This document shows positions 11,920-23,000 of a DNA stretch of 64,000 nucleotides, piece by piece. The notes beneath the pieces were generated by a model, which saw only the letters and a list, made by a program, of their open reading frames with translations, ran no database searches and was not told the origin of the DNA. The first letter of the stretch is position 1. Each line of letters opens with the position of its first letter. This stretch comes from Loripinus fragilis (taxonomy: Eukaryota > Mollusca > Bivalvia > Lucinida > Lucinidae), in NCBI GenBank assembly GCA_964019695.1, contig OZ026525.1, positions 87,372,779-87,436,778 of the forward strand, in the 5' to 3' direction. The position numbers and the translations under genes are program-made.

Positions 11920-12730
11920 ATTTTTCATTAAAATCCCTAAACACCCCCATTCTTCTGAATTGCATGATAGGTAGCCATGGAAACCATTGTAATATTATAT
12001 ATTCCAAATGGGTTTATTTTTATGACAATTTTTCTGTCATTAAGGCGACCCACTAAACAAATTGACATACATGAGAAAATGTCCTAGGGGTGCAAGGAAG
12101 GTCTTATTACCAGCTCTCCTTCCCCTCTTCCAAGGTGTATAGTTTTTATATGACTTTCCTTCATTTTATAAGTTTACACATATAAATTTATGGATATGAA
12201 ATTGAGATAATTTACAAATAGGACCATTGGATGAATGAAATTGTCCAATTGTATCACTGATGACATGGCAATATGCATCAATGATGATATGAAGATGTAA
12301 TCTGCTTAATTCTGTTTTTAATGATTTTCCTTATTTTTAACGTTTTTATTAATACTCATGAAAACGCAAATTATGTGGATTAGATAATTTGCATATGCCA
12401 CAAATTGATAAAAGGACACTGTCTAAGCTTTAATTTGGTACCGATTTTAGTAGGTTGTGATAAGAAGAAAATGAGATATTATTGATTTTGTAGGTACACC
12501 CCCATTCTTGAATCACATTTTTAAATTTTCATAAATAGTTAGGCAAATTAGATAAATTAGATCATTTGCATCAGCGACAATGGATTAAAGGCCTCTGTCT
12601 AAGTTTTAATTTGACACCATATTTAGAAGTCTAGGACAAGTAGTTGCTAAGATATGAGTAATTTTGTAGGCGCATCACCATTCTTGAATAGCATTATAGG
12701 TTGCCATGGAAACCATGCATTTTCACATAG
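11920..12730. repeat. Degenerate ~150-190 bp tandem repeats
   Basis: Units share 'acccccattctt', 'attgcatgataggtagccatgg', 'tttgcat', 'ttgataaa' and 'ctgtctaagttttaatttg'. At least three partial units are visible, at about 11930, 12350-12510 and 12510-12720. Confidence 0.55.
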
Positions 12731-13214
12731 CCCAGACAGGTTCATTTTTAGAACTTTAGTTTGCATTTTGGGCGTCTTATTGAACAATTTGACACTCAAG
12801 AAAAACTGCCCTCGGGTGCAAGGTAAGCTTAATTGGCCTGGACTATGTTCTTTAATTTGCATTAAGCCTGAATGTTTAATATCATAAATACGATATTTTT
12901 TGCAAATGTCAATTTGGAAGCTGTGGAAAGCCTCTGTGCCATTCTATTCTCACGTGCAAGTGTTTTTTTTTTCATATTGGGTAGCATTTTGTGATGAAAA
13001 AAATTATTTACTATATTTCGTAAATGCCATTTTTCTGAATAATTGCACTTACTTGACGTTTGACCTCACCGTGACCTTAAATCGAAAAATCACGCTTGGC
13101 ATCCACCCCTATATTGTTTGTAATAGTCCAAGGAATAATTCTAGCCTGGATGCCGAGCATTAACAAAAAATGCCATCAGGAGTCCTCGTAGAAATTAAAG
13201 GCGGCAGACTATAA

Positions 13215-14200
13215 TCTGTGGCAATAAAATATGTATGAACTAAATTATATCTTTTTGGAATACCCTCCCAGCCTTCACCGCCTTGCTCCCAACCGTGGTT
13301 CAGTTTAGTCATGCTGTTTGCCGAGTGTTGCATGTATCCCCGTAAAGCACCATATTCTGTTTTTATATTTTAACTAAACTAACACTCTTTTTTGTACTTT
13401 AGAAACACACAGACTTCACTAATATATTTTATTTCAATTAACCCTCTTAAGCACTTGGTTAGCGGAATATGCACATTAAGCGCTCCTATGTGGTTTAGAA
13501 GTAGTAGAAAGAAAGAAACAATAGAAAGTCAACTTGAATGAAGTGCGTCATTTCAATTAATTTCCTTATCACATGATGTCTATTGTTTAAAGTCTTTCTT
13601 TGTTATGAAATGATCACGTTTGACTTATCATTGCATTGAATAGTGGAACAAGGAGTTACTAAAGCAGAATGTAAGTTATTATTTTATTGAAATCTTATTA
13701 CTCGCTTTGTTTTTAGAACAAAACATATATTTAGCCTGAAGAGTATATGATAATAGGCCAAGGCTGGGTCGGGCTAGTATTTAGCATCTAGTCTCGGACC
13801 GCAAGCCAGGCTTTTATCATTTCCTGAACCCCTGGGAAAACAATCTCTAGATTTTCTTTGTCATTTGTAAAAATACATGTTGTGCTGTTTTCTCATAAGC
13901 CGATAAAATGGAGCGTTTACAATAGGTTCGAATCTCTAGATTTGAGGCTTGAGGGGAGTTGTGATTAGAAAATACAGGCCTCTGCGCGAGCTAAACAATT
14001 TTGGATTTTAACAACAGCAGAATCTAGGGCGAAGATTTGTCGCCACTAAAAACCGCATTAAAGCCCCCCACCCTCCTGGTGGCTTAGGCTGTTGTCCGTT
14101 ATAAGGCGGTGGCTATGTTGTTGTTTGTCTATTGTTTTTTAAGTAATTTCCATTTTTTGTGGCAGTTTTGTGTTTGTCTTAGTTTTGTTATGCGTTACGT
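13215..14200. other. No gene seen
   Basis: No open frame of note, no domain, and no repeat recognised within the window. Confidence 0.45.
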
Positions 14201-14380
14201 TGTGTCCATTCTAGTTTTGCAATCATCTTGAAGAGGTAGAGAACGCTAATTGCCTTGCTATTATTGTCTTACAGATGCATTAATACTATAAATATTCTGT
14301 GGCTCTTCCTAACGGTGCCGTGGGTAGGTCTGCAGTGTGTGATTATGGTCTTTCCTGATCATACTTACTTACTTTTTGAT
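14201..14380 (+). repeat. Copy of the 'TGATCATACTCACTTACT' repeat
   Basis: It matches the insertion at 15244-15425 over 'gtccattctagt', 'gcaatcatcttga', 'gtggctcttcctaacggtgccg' and the terminal 'cctgatcatacttactta'. The parts correspond in order, with a small internal difference. Confidence 0.7.
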
Positions 14381-15218
14381 TTGATATTGTCAATGTAATA
14401 ACATGAATTAACATGAATACATTATATTCCTATACTAATTTTACTTCTACAATATAGCTCTTTGCTCTTATTTTTATTCTACTTAAAAGTTTGCAAATAG
14501 AATCGACATTATCTCGAGTCCAGAGTGTCAGTCTGGTTTTAGGTCACAATACAGCCAATAAACTAAACCTAGTCTGTATGTATTTGTTACGGCCCTGAAC
14601 CCAGAAATGACACTTTTGGAACAAAAATCGCCCCAGTTTTTCTTATTTGTTTTTTCTTTATTAGTTTTAAGACTGGTTATATTCAACATCTATACAGATG
14701 GGATCCCTCAAGGAGAACTTACAAAAATACATATATGAAGCGTATGTCTGTTTCAGTCTTCAATCACGCGGTAGCTAAAGGGGTAAACAAATCGCGGAAT
14801 TTACGTCAAGAAGCAATATTTTCAGTTACTTAAAAAGTTCATGTGGTTTTAGTTTAACGCATTTGTCAAGATTGTGAGTGAATAAGGATCTCGGACAGTT
14901 TCCTATTCAATCTGCCAAAATTCTGACAGCCTGTGGCCAGGATATTGCATAACTGACAACTATATTTTTTGTGCTTTAATCAAACCCTTACATTTAGTGC
15001 ACATAGCAAAATATTTTTTTTTTTGAAAATATTACATAATTATGCCAAGGGTTCCCTAAATACGTGTAAATATTATGGTTGTGGCATAAAACTTGAGACG
15101 AAAGTTATGCGTTTGCATAAATTCGGATTGAGAAGATTTCATTGTTTCATCTAAAGGAGTGTGCTGTCAATGACTTTTAACTATTACCTGTAATGTTTCA
15201 AGTTTAACCAGCTTGACT
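14381..15218. other. No gene seen
   Basis: AT-rich, no recognised coding or repeat content. Confidence 0.4.
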
Positions 15219-15243
15219 AGCGCCAAGGACTTTCGGAACCCGA

Positions 15244-15425
15244 ACGTTACTTTATGTCCATTCTAGTATTGCGATCATCTTGATGGGGAAGAGAGAGCTG
15301 ATTGCTTTGCTTGTTTTGTCTTCCTGGTGTCTCGTGATGGTTGAGCGGCTCTTCCTCGCGGTGCCATGGGGTTGTCTGCAGTTTGTGATTGTGGTATTTC
15401 CTGATTATACTCACTTACTATTTTT
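15244..15425 (+). mobile_element. Repeat inserted within the retroelement coding end
   Basis: This segment is absent from the homologous copy at 55 kb, where the flanking words are adjacent. It matches the repeat at 14201-14380 and ends in 'cctgattatactcacttact'. It therefore inserted after the retroelement did. A clear target duplication is not visible. Confidence 0.65.
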
Positions 15426-15651
15426 CTATGGTGATTTGGTGTATAAATTGAAGAAGATTGTTGGCTCAAATAATTTTTCAGCGCAGTTCATTAAAATAAT
15501 TTCCCATTATAAAAAGATTGGCTATAACATTAATGTATTGCAACAGACTGCATGCTTGGTGGTCAACCCAATCACAGTTGGCAACTTTGCTTTCCTCTTT
15601 AAATGCACGCCGGTGGGTCTGACTTCAGACTCTATGATTGTTCCGACTTAA
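15426..15651 (+). pseudogene. C-terminal fragment of a retroelement (reverse-transcriptase-type) protein
   Basis: About 75 codons, beginning at YGDLVYKL and including NNFSAQFIKII, IGYN and QQTACLVV, ending PVGLTSDSMIVPT-stop. This C-terminal block is found repeatedly in mollusc genomes at the end of proteins annotated as reverse transcriptase; the exact class (LINE or Penelope-like) I cannot fix from it. The open frame continues upstream to 15283 through the inserted repeat, so the nominal 122-codon frame is a chimera. The catalytic domain is missing, so it is a dead copy. Confidence 0.6.
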
Positions 15652-16185
15652 AGACTTATCTATTGCTGAGATGGTAGGGGCCTGATGCTTTGGCTGTTTG
15701 TTTGGCGCTCCGGGGTTTACCTGTTGGATTTCTTTTGCTCCAGTATTCAGTTTTATTTACTTTTGAGTCCTTATTTTTGCTTTATCTCCTTGTTATATCT
15801 TGATTTATATGTTTTAGATGATGCATTGATTAGTTAGGGGTCATTCATGAAAACCAAATATATATGTGTCTTGATCCACATCTGAATTAAGGGTGAGATG
15901 GCGCCGTTAAGCCGGTTCAAGCCCTCCAGTAAAATATTTTACTGACCGTTCCAAGGCGGTACTTCTTTTGGGATCTTTTATGTTTTTTTTCTGTCTTGTG
16001 TTTGCTATGTCTTTGTGCGCGTCTGTTTATATGTGCTTTGTGGTCACCTGCTGGGAAATGGCTGACCTCTTGGCTCTCGTTTGTGGTGTCTATTTGTGAA
16101 TTTGTCACTTTCCCATTGGTATCCTGGGTCATGTGTGGTACTTGATTGTATCGATTCCTGATTTTTGCATTGTTACTATATTGAA

Positions 16186-17485
16186 ATAGTGTTGAATTTG
16201 AAATTATATTAAGTTCAATATTTTGATGTTCTGTTTTATTAAAGGGTGGTATGTTCAGCATTATGCACTGTTCACATTTCAAGAATGTGCTAAAGTGGTG
16301 AGGACAAAGCCAACAGTGCACATCTATGAATATTTGGGCAGCGATCTATTTTTTGGTAGTATTTGCCTGTTGGCAGAATTTTATGCAAAGTTTATAAGTC
16401 ATAAGACTTAGTTTTTCAACTGATTTGTCGAATTTTAGCGACATTGTACATGATTAGATCTCATTTCGAAGATTGATATATAAGGGTATTGATGGTGTAC
16501 ATCATGGAAACTTCTCCGAGCAAAAACAACACCCCATATTTGCACCTTTCATATAGTGAAACTAAAGGAAAGGCAGGGATGGTTGAGTAAAGGATAGCAA
16601 GTACGAAACACGCTATATTTTAAATGGAAATAATACACGCTATAGCTGCCAAACCAAGTAGAACAAAGTTAAAGTTTTTTTTTAAATTTTATGATCTTGA
16701 TTAAAAACCTAAACAATCATTTGCACAATATAAATATCCTGGCGTTTCTGTCATATTACTACGCAGACTCATCATTTTCAGGAAGCCAACGCCTATCGGT
16801 AAAAAAGAGCAGATTGTTTGAGCCAGCTGCCTAATAGATTCGCTACAAGATAAGACATAAACTGATCTGCTCAGCTCGTAAACTTCAAAATTATATATAA
16901 AAAAATACATTTACAAAATATATGCAGTTTAAGTGCAGATCAGTCTGTACGATTTGTGGGCTATTCTACAACTACGTTGTTCTCAAATGACCAAAGGAAA
17001 TTTTCAAAGTGAACGATTCATTTTACATTCATCGTCATTTGTGAGAGCCATTTGCATGCTACAAACTAAGAGTACTGTCGTGTACTTAAGTAATAATGAG
17101 CAGTATTTCAACAACTCTCCAAACATGATAGAATTGTCTTTTTCTGTGTTGTAAAAGCAAACACCAAGCAACGTAGACCCATATTTTAGGCAACAATCGA
17201 ATGCACTGAAACGGGTAGTCCCGGTGAGATTCATCAACTGGCTTTCCCAGCACTGACCAGTATGACACACTAGTACCAAATTTGGATTTAGTATGCATTT
17301 TCTTTCATCTTCCCCATAACTTATAAGTCGTTATGATATTCGTTATACATTATAGTAGTGTAGTGAACAAGTTGGAACCTATTTTTGTTCACCATTTGCT
17401 GTCATTAAAGCATAACCAGCAATCGAAATAATATGGAATTAGAAATTGTGTTTAAGAAAAACAGTGCCCCAAACCATAAGCTTGT
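16186..17485. other. No gene supported
   Basis: Several 60-90 codon frames overlap on both strands (16.9-17.3 kb) without any recognised motif. Confidence 0.4.
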
Positions 17486-18110
17486 CGATAAGGATAATAT
17501 CATCATCCTATTACACAAGGCAATCTACTGCCCATCCTCTATTAGCTGGTCAAATCTGAAGCTACTAGCTGTAATAGTTTATTACAAGTTGTGATGTCCA
17601 AATGTACAAAGGACAATAAATATAGAAAAATGGCAATAACTCGAAAAATAGAATAACTTTTTTACGTCTTCACTAGGTTATCGACTCATTATCCTGTATC
17701 AGCCATCCACATTGAAAACTCCTGGCTCTAATAGTTTTTAAATATTATGGTTTGTATGTCTTTATTTGCAAAGGACAATAGCTCAAATACAAAATTACTT
17801 TTTAAATGTTTAATAGGTAATCTACTCATTATCCTCTATCAGTTGACAAAGTTTGAAGCTCTTAGCTGCTATATTTTTGAGATATCTTGATTACAAAATT
17901 TCACTATGACCTTTTAAAAGGGACATAACTCCACCAGGGAGATAATCAAGACTTAAAAATACGGGTCAGTTGTATTGTTATGAGAAATCCATTCATGAAA
18001 TTTCAAAACCTTAATTTTTGAATGGACCCAAGGATGGACGGATGGACACAGGCACAAACAAGCTCAAAGCAAAATTGGGGTCATAATATTTAACGAACCT
18101 TCCCTTATCA
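17486..18110 (-). mobile_element. Tandem-repeat element with (GGAC)n end, reverse orientation
   Basis: Three units of about 150 bp begin near 17510, 17665 and 17820. They share 'attatcctgtatcag', 'gaagct', 'agctgtaatagtttt' and 'caaaggacaata'. They are followed by 'ggatggacggatggacac' (GTCC motif on the other strand) at about 18032-18049. This is the mirror image of the hairpin-(GTCC)n-tandem-repeat organisation at 27928-29290. Confidence 0.55.
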
Positions 18111-18179
18111 TGAAAACTAGACTATTCCATCTGGATACATTACATTGAATGGACAGTTTTTTTTTCTTGCACACCGGAT

Positions 18180-18495
18180 AAGGATATCTGAGATTTTACA
18201 CTGAGATAGAAAATCTTATCTTACCTATGCTATCTTACCCAGGACATCAATTAGCGTTATCGTGCAAAATTGCATCTTTGTTTAATTAGGGACTTCAGCA
18301 AGCCTATTTTAAAATAAATAAATAAATGAATAAAACCAGTGGTGAGCAAGAAAAATAATCCATTATTCGTGTGAGGTTAGGATATAATAATCCTTCCCTT
18401 TGGATCATCGTTTGTCATCACTCGGCAAACCTCGTGATGCCAAACGGTGATCCTCGGGACAGATTTATCTTTCATGATAGATTCTTATAACAAGT
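18180..18495. repeat. Second copy of the repeat at 7680-8048
   Basis: It contains 'tatcttacccaggaca', then 'cctcgtgatgccaaacgg', 'atcctcgggacag' and 'tcatgatagattcttataa' in the same order as the first copy. Confidence 0.55.
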
Positions 18496-18910
18496 CATAA
18501 CTGGGTTAAAAAAAAACAAGGACCTTAGACAGTCTAAATGAAGGATTGTCCAAAAAAATGGTCAGATAAAAGTTTCAAAGAACAATATTTACATTTCCGG
18601 TGCGAGCTTTAAATGAATCTTTACATTTGAGATGTGGTTCATACCTTCATGAACAAATCGATTTAAGCTACACCCACATACGCGCCATTTGAGCGGACTA
18701 ACGTCAAGTCCATCGAATAACGTAGCTTGTTTACAGACGTCTGAGTGACGTTGAACACGTATCTCCATGACGTTAAGCGCGGAAATTTGGCGTTTTGGCT
18801 ATTCTAAACCCTACGTTATGTCTGATTTAATTCAAAATATCTGGAAAGCCAGCCAAGTTAGGGGAAAATTGAAAATTGATACTTGACTGATAATATAAAA
18901 TGTAAATATA

Positions 18911-19054
18911 AGAAATAAATTCAATTTTTGGAATGTTCATGGAATCATGAATACTTCAGGTCTCTTGCAAAGTTAACATGAAGCTTCACTTACTTTGCAG
19001 GAGACCCGAAGTATTCATGATTCTATAAACATTAGAAAAATTGAATTCATTTCT
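18911..19054. mobile_element. Long hairpin (about 60 bp arms, 18 bp loop)
   Basis: The arm 18911-18974 (from agaaataaattcaattttt through 'tcatgaatacttc' to 'cttgcaaagt') is the near reverse complement of 18993-19054. The loop is about 'taacatgaagcttcactt'. Identity of the arms is high with a handful of mismatches and 1-2 bp gaps. It is a foldback MITE or a source of a double-stranded RNA hairpin. Confidence 0.85.
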
Positions 19055-19311
19055 TAATTATATTCTTTCTGTGGAAAAGGTAGTTGGTTGTGTCCTGCTT
19101 GAATTATCCGCATAAACGTTTTTCACATTGGACAAAAAACGATTAAAAACTTCGGGTTGAAAACTCTGTTTATGCTATTCACCAGATCAGAAACAGAAAA
19201 AGTTTTTTGGAGGTGCTTTCCCCCCGTGACCAAGCTAAACCTTTTTTATGCAGTTGTAGTTTTGCATTACACGTTAAGAGGTCAGACTGATTGAGCGGGT
19301 CTAATCTGTGT
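19055..19311. other. No gene seen
   Basis: Short spacer without recognised content. Confidence 0.4.
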
Positions 19312-19852
19312 GTAAGGTTGCAGTCCACAGTTTTGCAGGAATGGCCCTAGGGATTTTTTAAAAATATAATTGGGTAGGGCTGTATGTCAGTCTGTAAAAT
19401 GTTTGTTCTAGATCTAATGAAGAAATGTTGGCTTGCACCTGGCAGAGTCTTAGAAAGTGAGAAAAATGCATTTTGTCAGTGTCACTTAACCTTAATATAT
19501 TTGCTTGAAGCAAAGTACGAAACTCTTGAATTTGACTGTTTGTCTGTTTTCACCTTGTTGATGTTGGTGCATTAAGGTAGCAGATGAGTGTTGAAAAATC
19601 AAAACGGATGATTGATAATGAATTACTGATAAACTTTTTTCTCTGAAGTTTGTCTGCATTCAAATTGTCTTATCTCATGATTTGTTTCTGTTTTTGTAAG
19701 GAGTAATGAACTTGCAATAAGATGTCTTTTGGGCTTAAAATAGGCCATTTTTCTAAGGGGTGGAGCTTTGTTTATATGCCTGTAACAACAAAGTGTGTCT
19801 TTATAAATAGCTTTTATTTTCATAAGTGATTTTGATGCATGTCTGGAGGAGT

Positions 19853-20062
19853 GTTTGTTTGATTTGATTAGATTCTTTACCCCCGATCAACAATCTTTCA
19901 GTTAAACAGGGACGCGTCCCGTCTTCCCGGGTTGAACCAGTACTAAGCTAGGATAAATGTGTCTTGCTCAAGGACCACAACACTATGACGCCTGTGAGGC
20001 TCGAACCTGCAGCCTCTCAATATTGAGTCAAGCACTCTACCACTGAGCCACTGCGCTCTCTA
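19853..20062 (-). mobile_element. tRNA-derived SINE, copy 2
   Basis: On the minus strand: head 'gcagtggctcagtggtag', box B 'ggttcgagcc', body 'cttgagcaagacacattt' and 'agtactggttcaaccc', tail 'aatctaatcaaatcaaa'. It is collinear with 9272-9442. It lies in the left-hand unit of the segmental array and is absent from the matching unit at 27.1-27.9 kb, so it inserted after that duplication. Confidence 0.8.
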
Positions 20063-23000
20063 GGGGGAGTGTTTGCAACATGCTACTGACTATCCAAATA
20101 CCATTGCATTGAAAATAATGGTACTTCCTCATCAGATGTCCAGGTAGAGCCTAAAATGAGCTGAAAACTGTGTAATACAACCTTAATTATTGGAATGATT
20201 TTTAGATATGTTTAATTTTTGAAAATTTCAAATTGAACATGTTCTGAGCAAAAGTAAACAAAATCAATTGGCATTCCTTAATATAGAATGATTTTTTATC
20301 AAAATTAATAAAAAAAATATTGGTTTCGTTTTAACTCTAACTGTCGAGCATTTGGCAGAAGGTTTGTCAGCTGTTCTAAAGTGCAAATGAAATGCTTTAA
20401 ACTGTATTTTAGGTAAACTTAGTGCATGAACGATGATTTTAAAGGTAGCTTTCTCCATCTTTAACCTAATTTGGGCCTTCCTTGTGATTTAGAGACCATA
20501 AGCTGCACATTTCTCTATTCCGTTGACACTGCATCCGAAAACTTGGTTTTTGCAGCCGTCCAATTTTGACAGAAACGGAGGTACTTGATTGTTTATGCCT
20601 GCCTCTCAGTCATACAGATAGAGCAAATTGTTTTTCCACATTTGAATTGGCTTAAAAGATAAAAAAGGCTATGGAGTAATCCACTTTCAGTTTAAGGGCA
20701 ATAAAGCTAGATTAAAGACATATCCAGTGAATTTCTAAATCAGCATGTGCTATATTGTAAGGTGGGTGTATTATACAGGCCCTGCCTTATTCATTTCTCA
20801 TTTTTGCACCACAAACTGGCTGGCTGAGCAAAAGGTCATTTAGAGTTTCAAGATGAAAGTTACATATCCTTTTCCTTGCTGTTTGTTGTACATGTTTCAA
20901 AATTGCTTTGTTTTGTCTTTTTACTTGGATGTAACTTAATGGAGCTTACAGTCTTCTTGACCCACCACTGCTGGCAGTCTGCATTAAAATACTTTTCAAC
21001 AATACGACATATGATTTGTCATCTTACTGGTTTGGAGCTCTTTCAGTCTGGAGCTCTGGCTACTACAGTCCCTGTTTAGATATCCATCACTGTTTAAATG
21101 TACAATACCACTAAGAGCAGAGCAAATCCCTCATTTGCGTTTTAAAAGGTAATGCATTTTGCTGCTGGCCATTTTACTGGGATTCAGTTCAGTGTTGGCT
21201 GTAGAACCATGCAAACATCATCTGAAAATCTATTCAGGCGTCAGAGACCATGCCACACAGGTCGCACAATTTGTCAAAAAGAGTTCTCTGGTTATTAGCA
21301 TTTATTCACAATCATAATGCAAAAACATTGTTGATCCTGATCATATGGCTTCTACAAAGCCAGCTTATCTGGATCTACAGTGTTTACAAAACATAATATA
21401 ACCATATTCAAAGTGATAAGGGGTTTAAAATCACATGTCATTAAATTATCCAATTCCAATGCAGCAGTCCATTTCTCCTATCTAGCAACCTTCCAAATGT
21501 CTTGATAGGATTTGGACAAATCAGACAAAATGTCTGCCGTAACAGATCAATCAAACTGAATCCCTGGTGATAAACTTGTTCCTGTGAAAACAATGTCTTG
21601 AAGTTATACTTCAAAAATGTAAACAAACATCAGTCTCAGGCTGATCATGGTCTTTATAACTAATTGTTAATTTCTTATCTGAGCCTTATATAATACATGT
21701 ACGTATGTTTTTGTTTTTATGTTGTTTTGAAAGAAAGGTGCATATAAGATGTAGAAAAGTGAAATTGAGACCCATTTTTCTGTTTGGTACCATTATCAGC
21801 ATTGTTAGTCTTATCTAGGGCTCTGACTTTTGAACTATAATCTAATGAAGAAGTGTATGATAAAAACAATTAAACAGTCATGTAGATAAAGCAAATTGTT
21901 TTTTCCACATTTGGAATGGTTTAAAAGATAAAAATGGCTATGGAGTTTTCCACTTTCAGTTTAGGAGGCTTTAAAGCTATATTAAAGACACATCGAGTGA
22001 ATTTCTAAATCAGCATGTGCTACACTGTAAGGTGGGTGTATCATACAGGCCCAGTCTATTTCATTTCTGATTTTTGCAAACAAAACTGGCTGGCTGAGCA
22101 AAAGGTCATTTAGAGTATCAAGTTTGATAAAAACATATCCTTTTCTGAGCTGTTTGTTATACATGTTTCAAAATGCTTTGTTTTGTCTCTTTAGGACGTA
22201 AATCACTTGAACGTAACTTACTTGGAGCTTACAGTCTTCTTGACCCACCACTGCTGGCAGTTTGCATCAAAATACTATACAACAGTACGACATCTGATTT
22301 GTCATCTTACTGGTTTGGATCTCTTTCTGGTCTGGAGCTCTGGTTACAACAGTCCCTGTTAAGATTTCCGCCACTGCAGAATATTTAATACTACCTAGAG
22401 CAGAGCAAATATCTCGTTTGCATTTTGTGGTAAGTAATGCATTTTACTGCGGGGCCTTTACAGGGATTCAGTTTAGTTTTGACTGCAAAACCATGCAAAC
22501 ATCATCTGAAAATCTATCCAGGTGTCAGAGACCATGCTGCCAAGGTCGCACAATTTGTCAAAAAGAGTTTTCTGGTTATTAGCATTTATTCACAACCATA
22601 ATGCAAAAAACATTGTTAATTCTGATCATCTGGCTCCTCCAAAGTCAGTTTATCTGGATCTACAATGTTTAACAAAAACATGAAATAACTATATTCAACA
22701 TGGTAAGGGGAAAATCACATGTCATTAAGTTTTTTTATTTTCCAATACCGCAGTCCATTTCTTCTATCTAGCAAACTACCAGATGTCATGATAGAATTTG
22801 GAAAAATCTGACAAAATGTCCGCAATAACCGATCAATCAAACTGAATCCCTGGTAATAAACTTGAAATAATAAATTGAAGAAATAAACTTCCTGTGAAAC
22901 AATGTTTTGAAGTTATACTTCAAAAACATAAACAAATATTAGTCTCAGCATAATCATGGTCTTTTAAACTAATAGCTAATTGCTTGTCTGAGCCTTATAT

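Larger units (their letters stand above)
8536..13214. mobile_element. 4.7 kb element bounded by ~180 bp terminal inverted repeats
   Basis: The segment 8536-8725 is matched in reverse complement by 13045-13214. Shared words in order include 'tagtctgc', 'tgatggcattttttgttaa', 'tgctcggcatcca', 'gggtggatgcca' and 'cgatttaaggtcac'. Identity is roughly 75%, so the insertion is old or the ends evolve fast. No internal frame resembles a transposase. The interior holds a SINE, a retroelement tail, and three sets of tandem duplications, listed separately. Two independent insertions of one repeat in opposite orientation would look the same. Confidence 0.6.
15219..16185 (+). mobile_element. 5'-truncated retroelement copy with a nested insertion
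   Basis: It starts abruptly at 'cgccaaggactttcgg', continues with the C-terminal end of a reverse-transcriptase-type protein (15426-15651), and has a ~530 bp untranslated tail ending in 'cgattcctgatttttgc'. The whole is collinear with the copy at 55035-55955, apart from a ~180 bp insertion at 15244-15425. Loss of the 5' end and preservation of the 3' end point to target-primed reverse transcription. Confidence 0.75.

Noticed and set aside
15917..16321. 134-codon minus-strand frame over the retroelement tail
   Set aside because: It is antisense to the retroelement 3' tail, with a shorter broken equivalent at 55.7 kb, and has no recognised domain.
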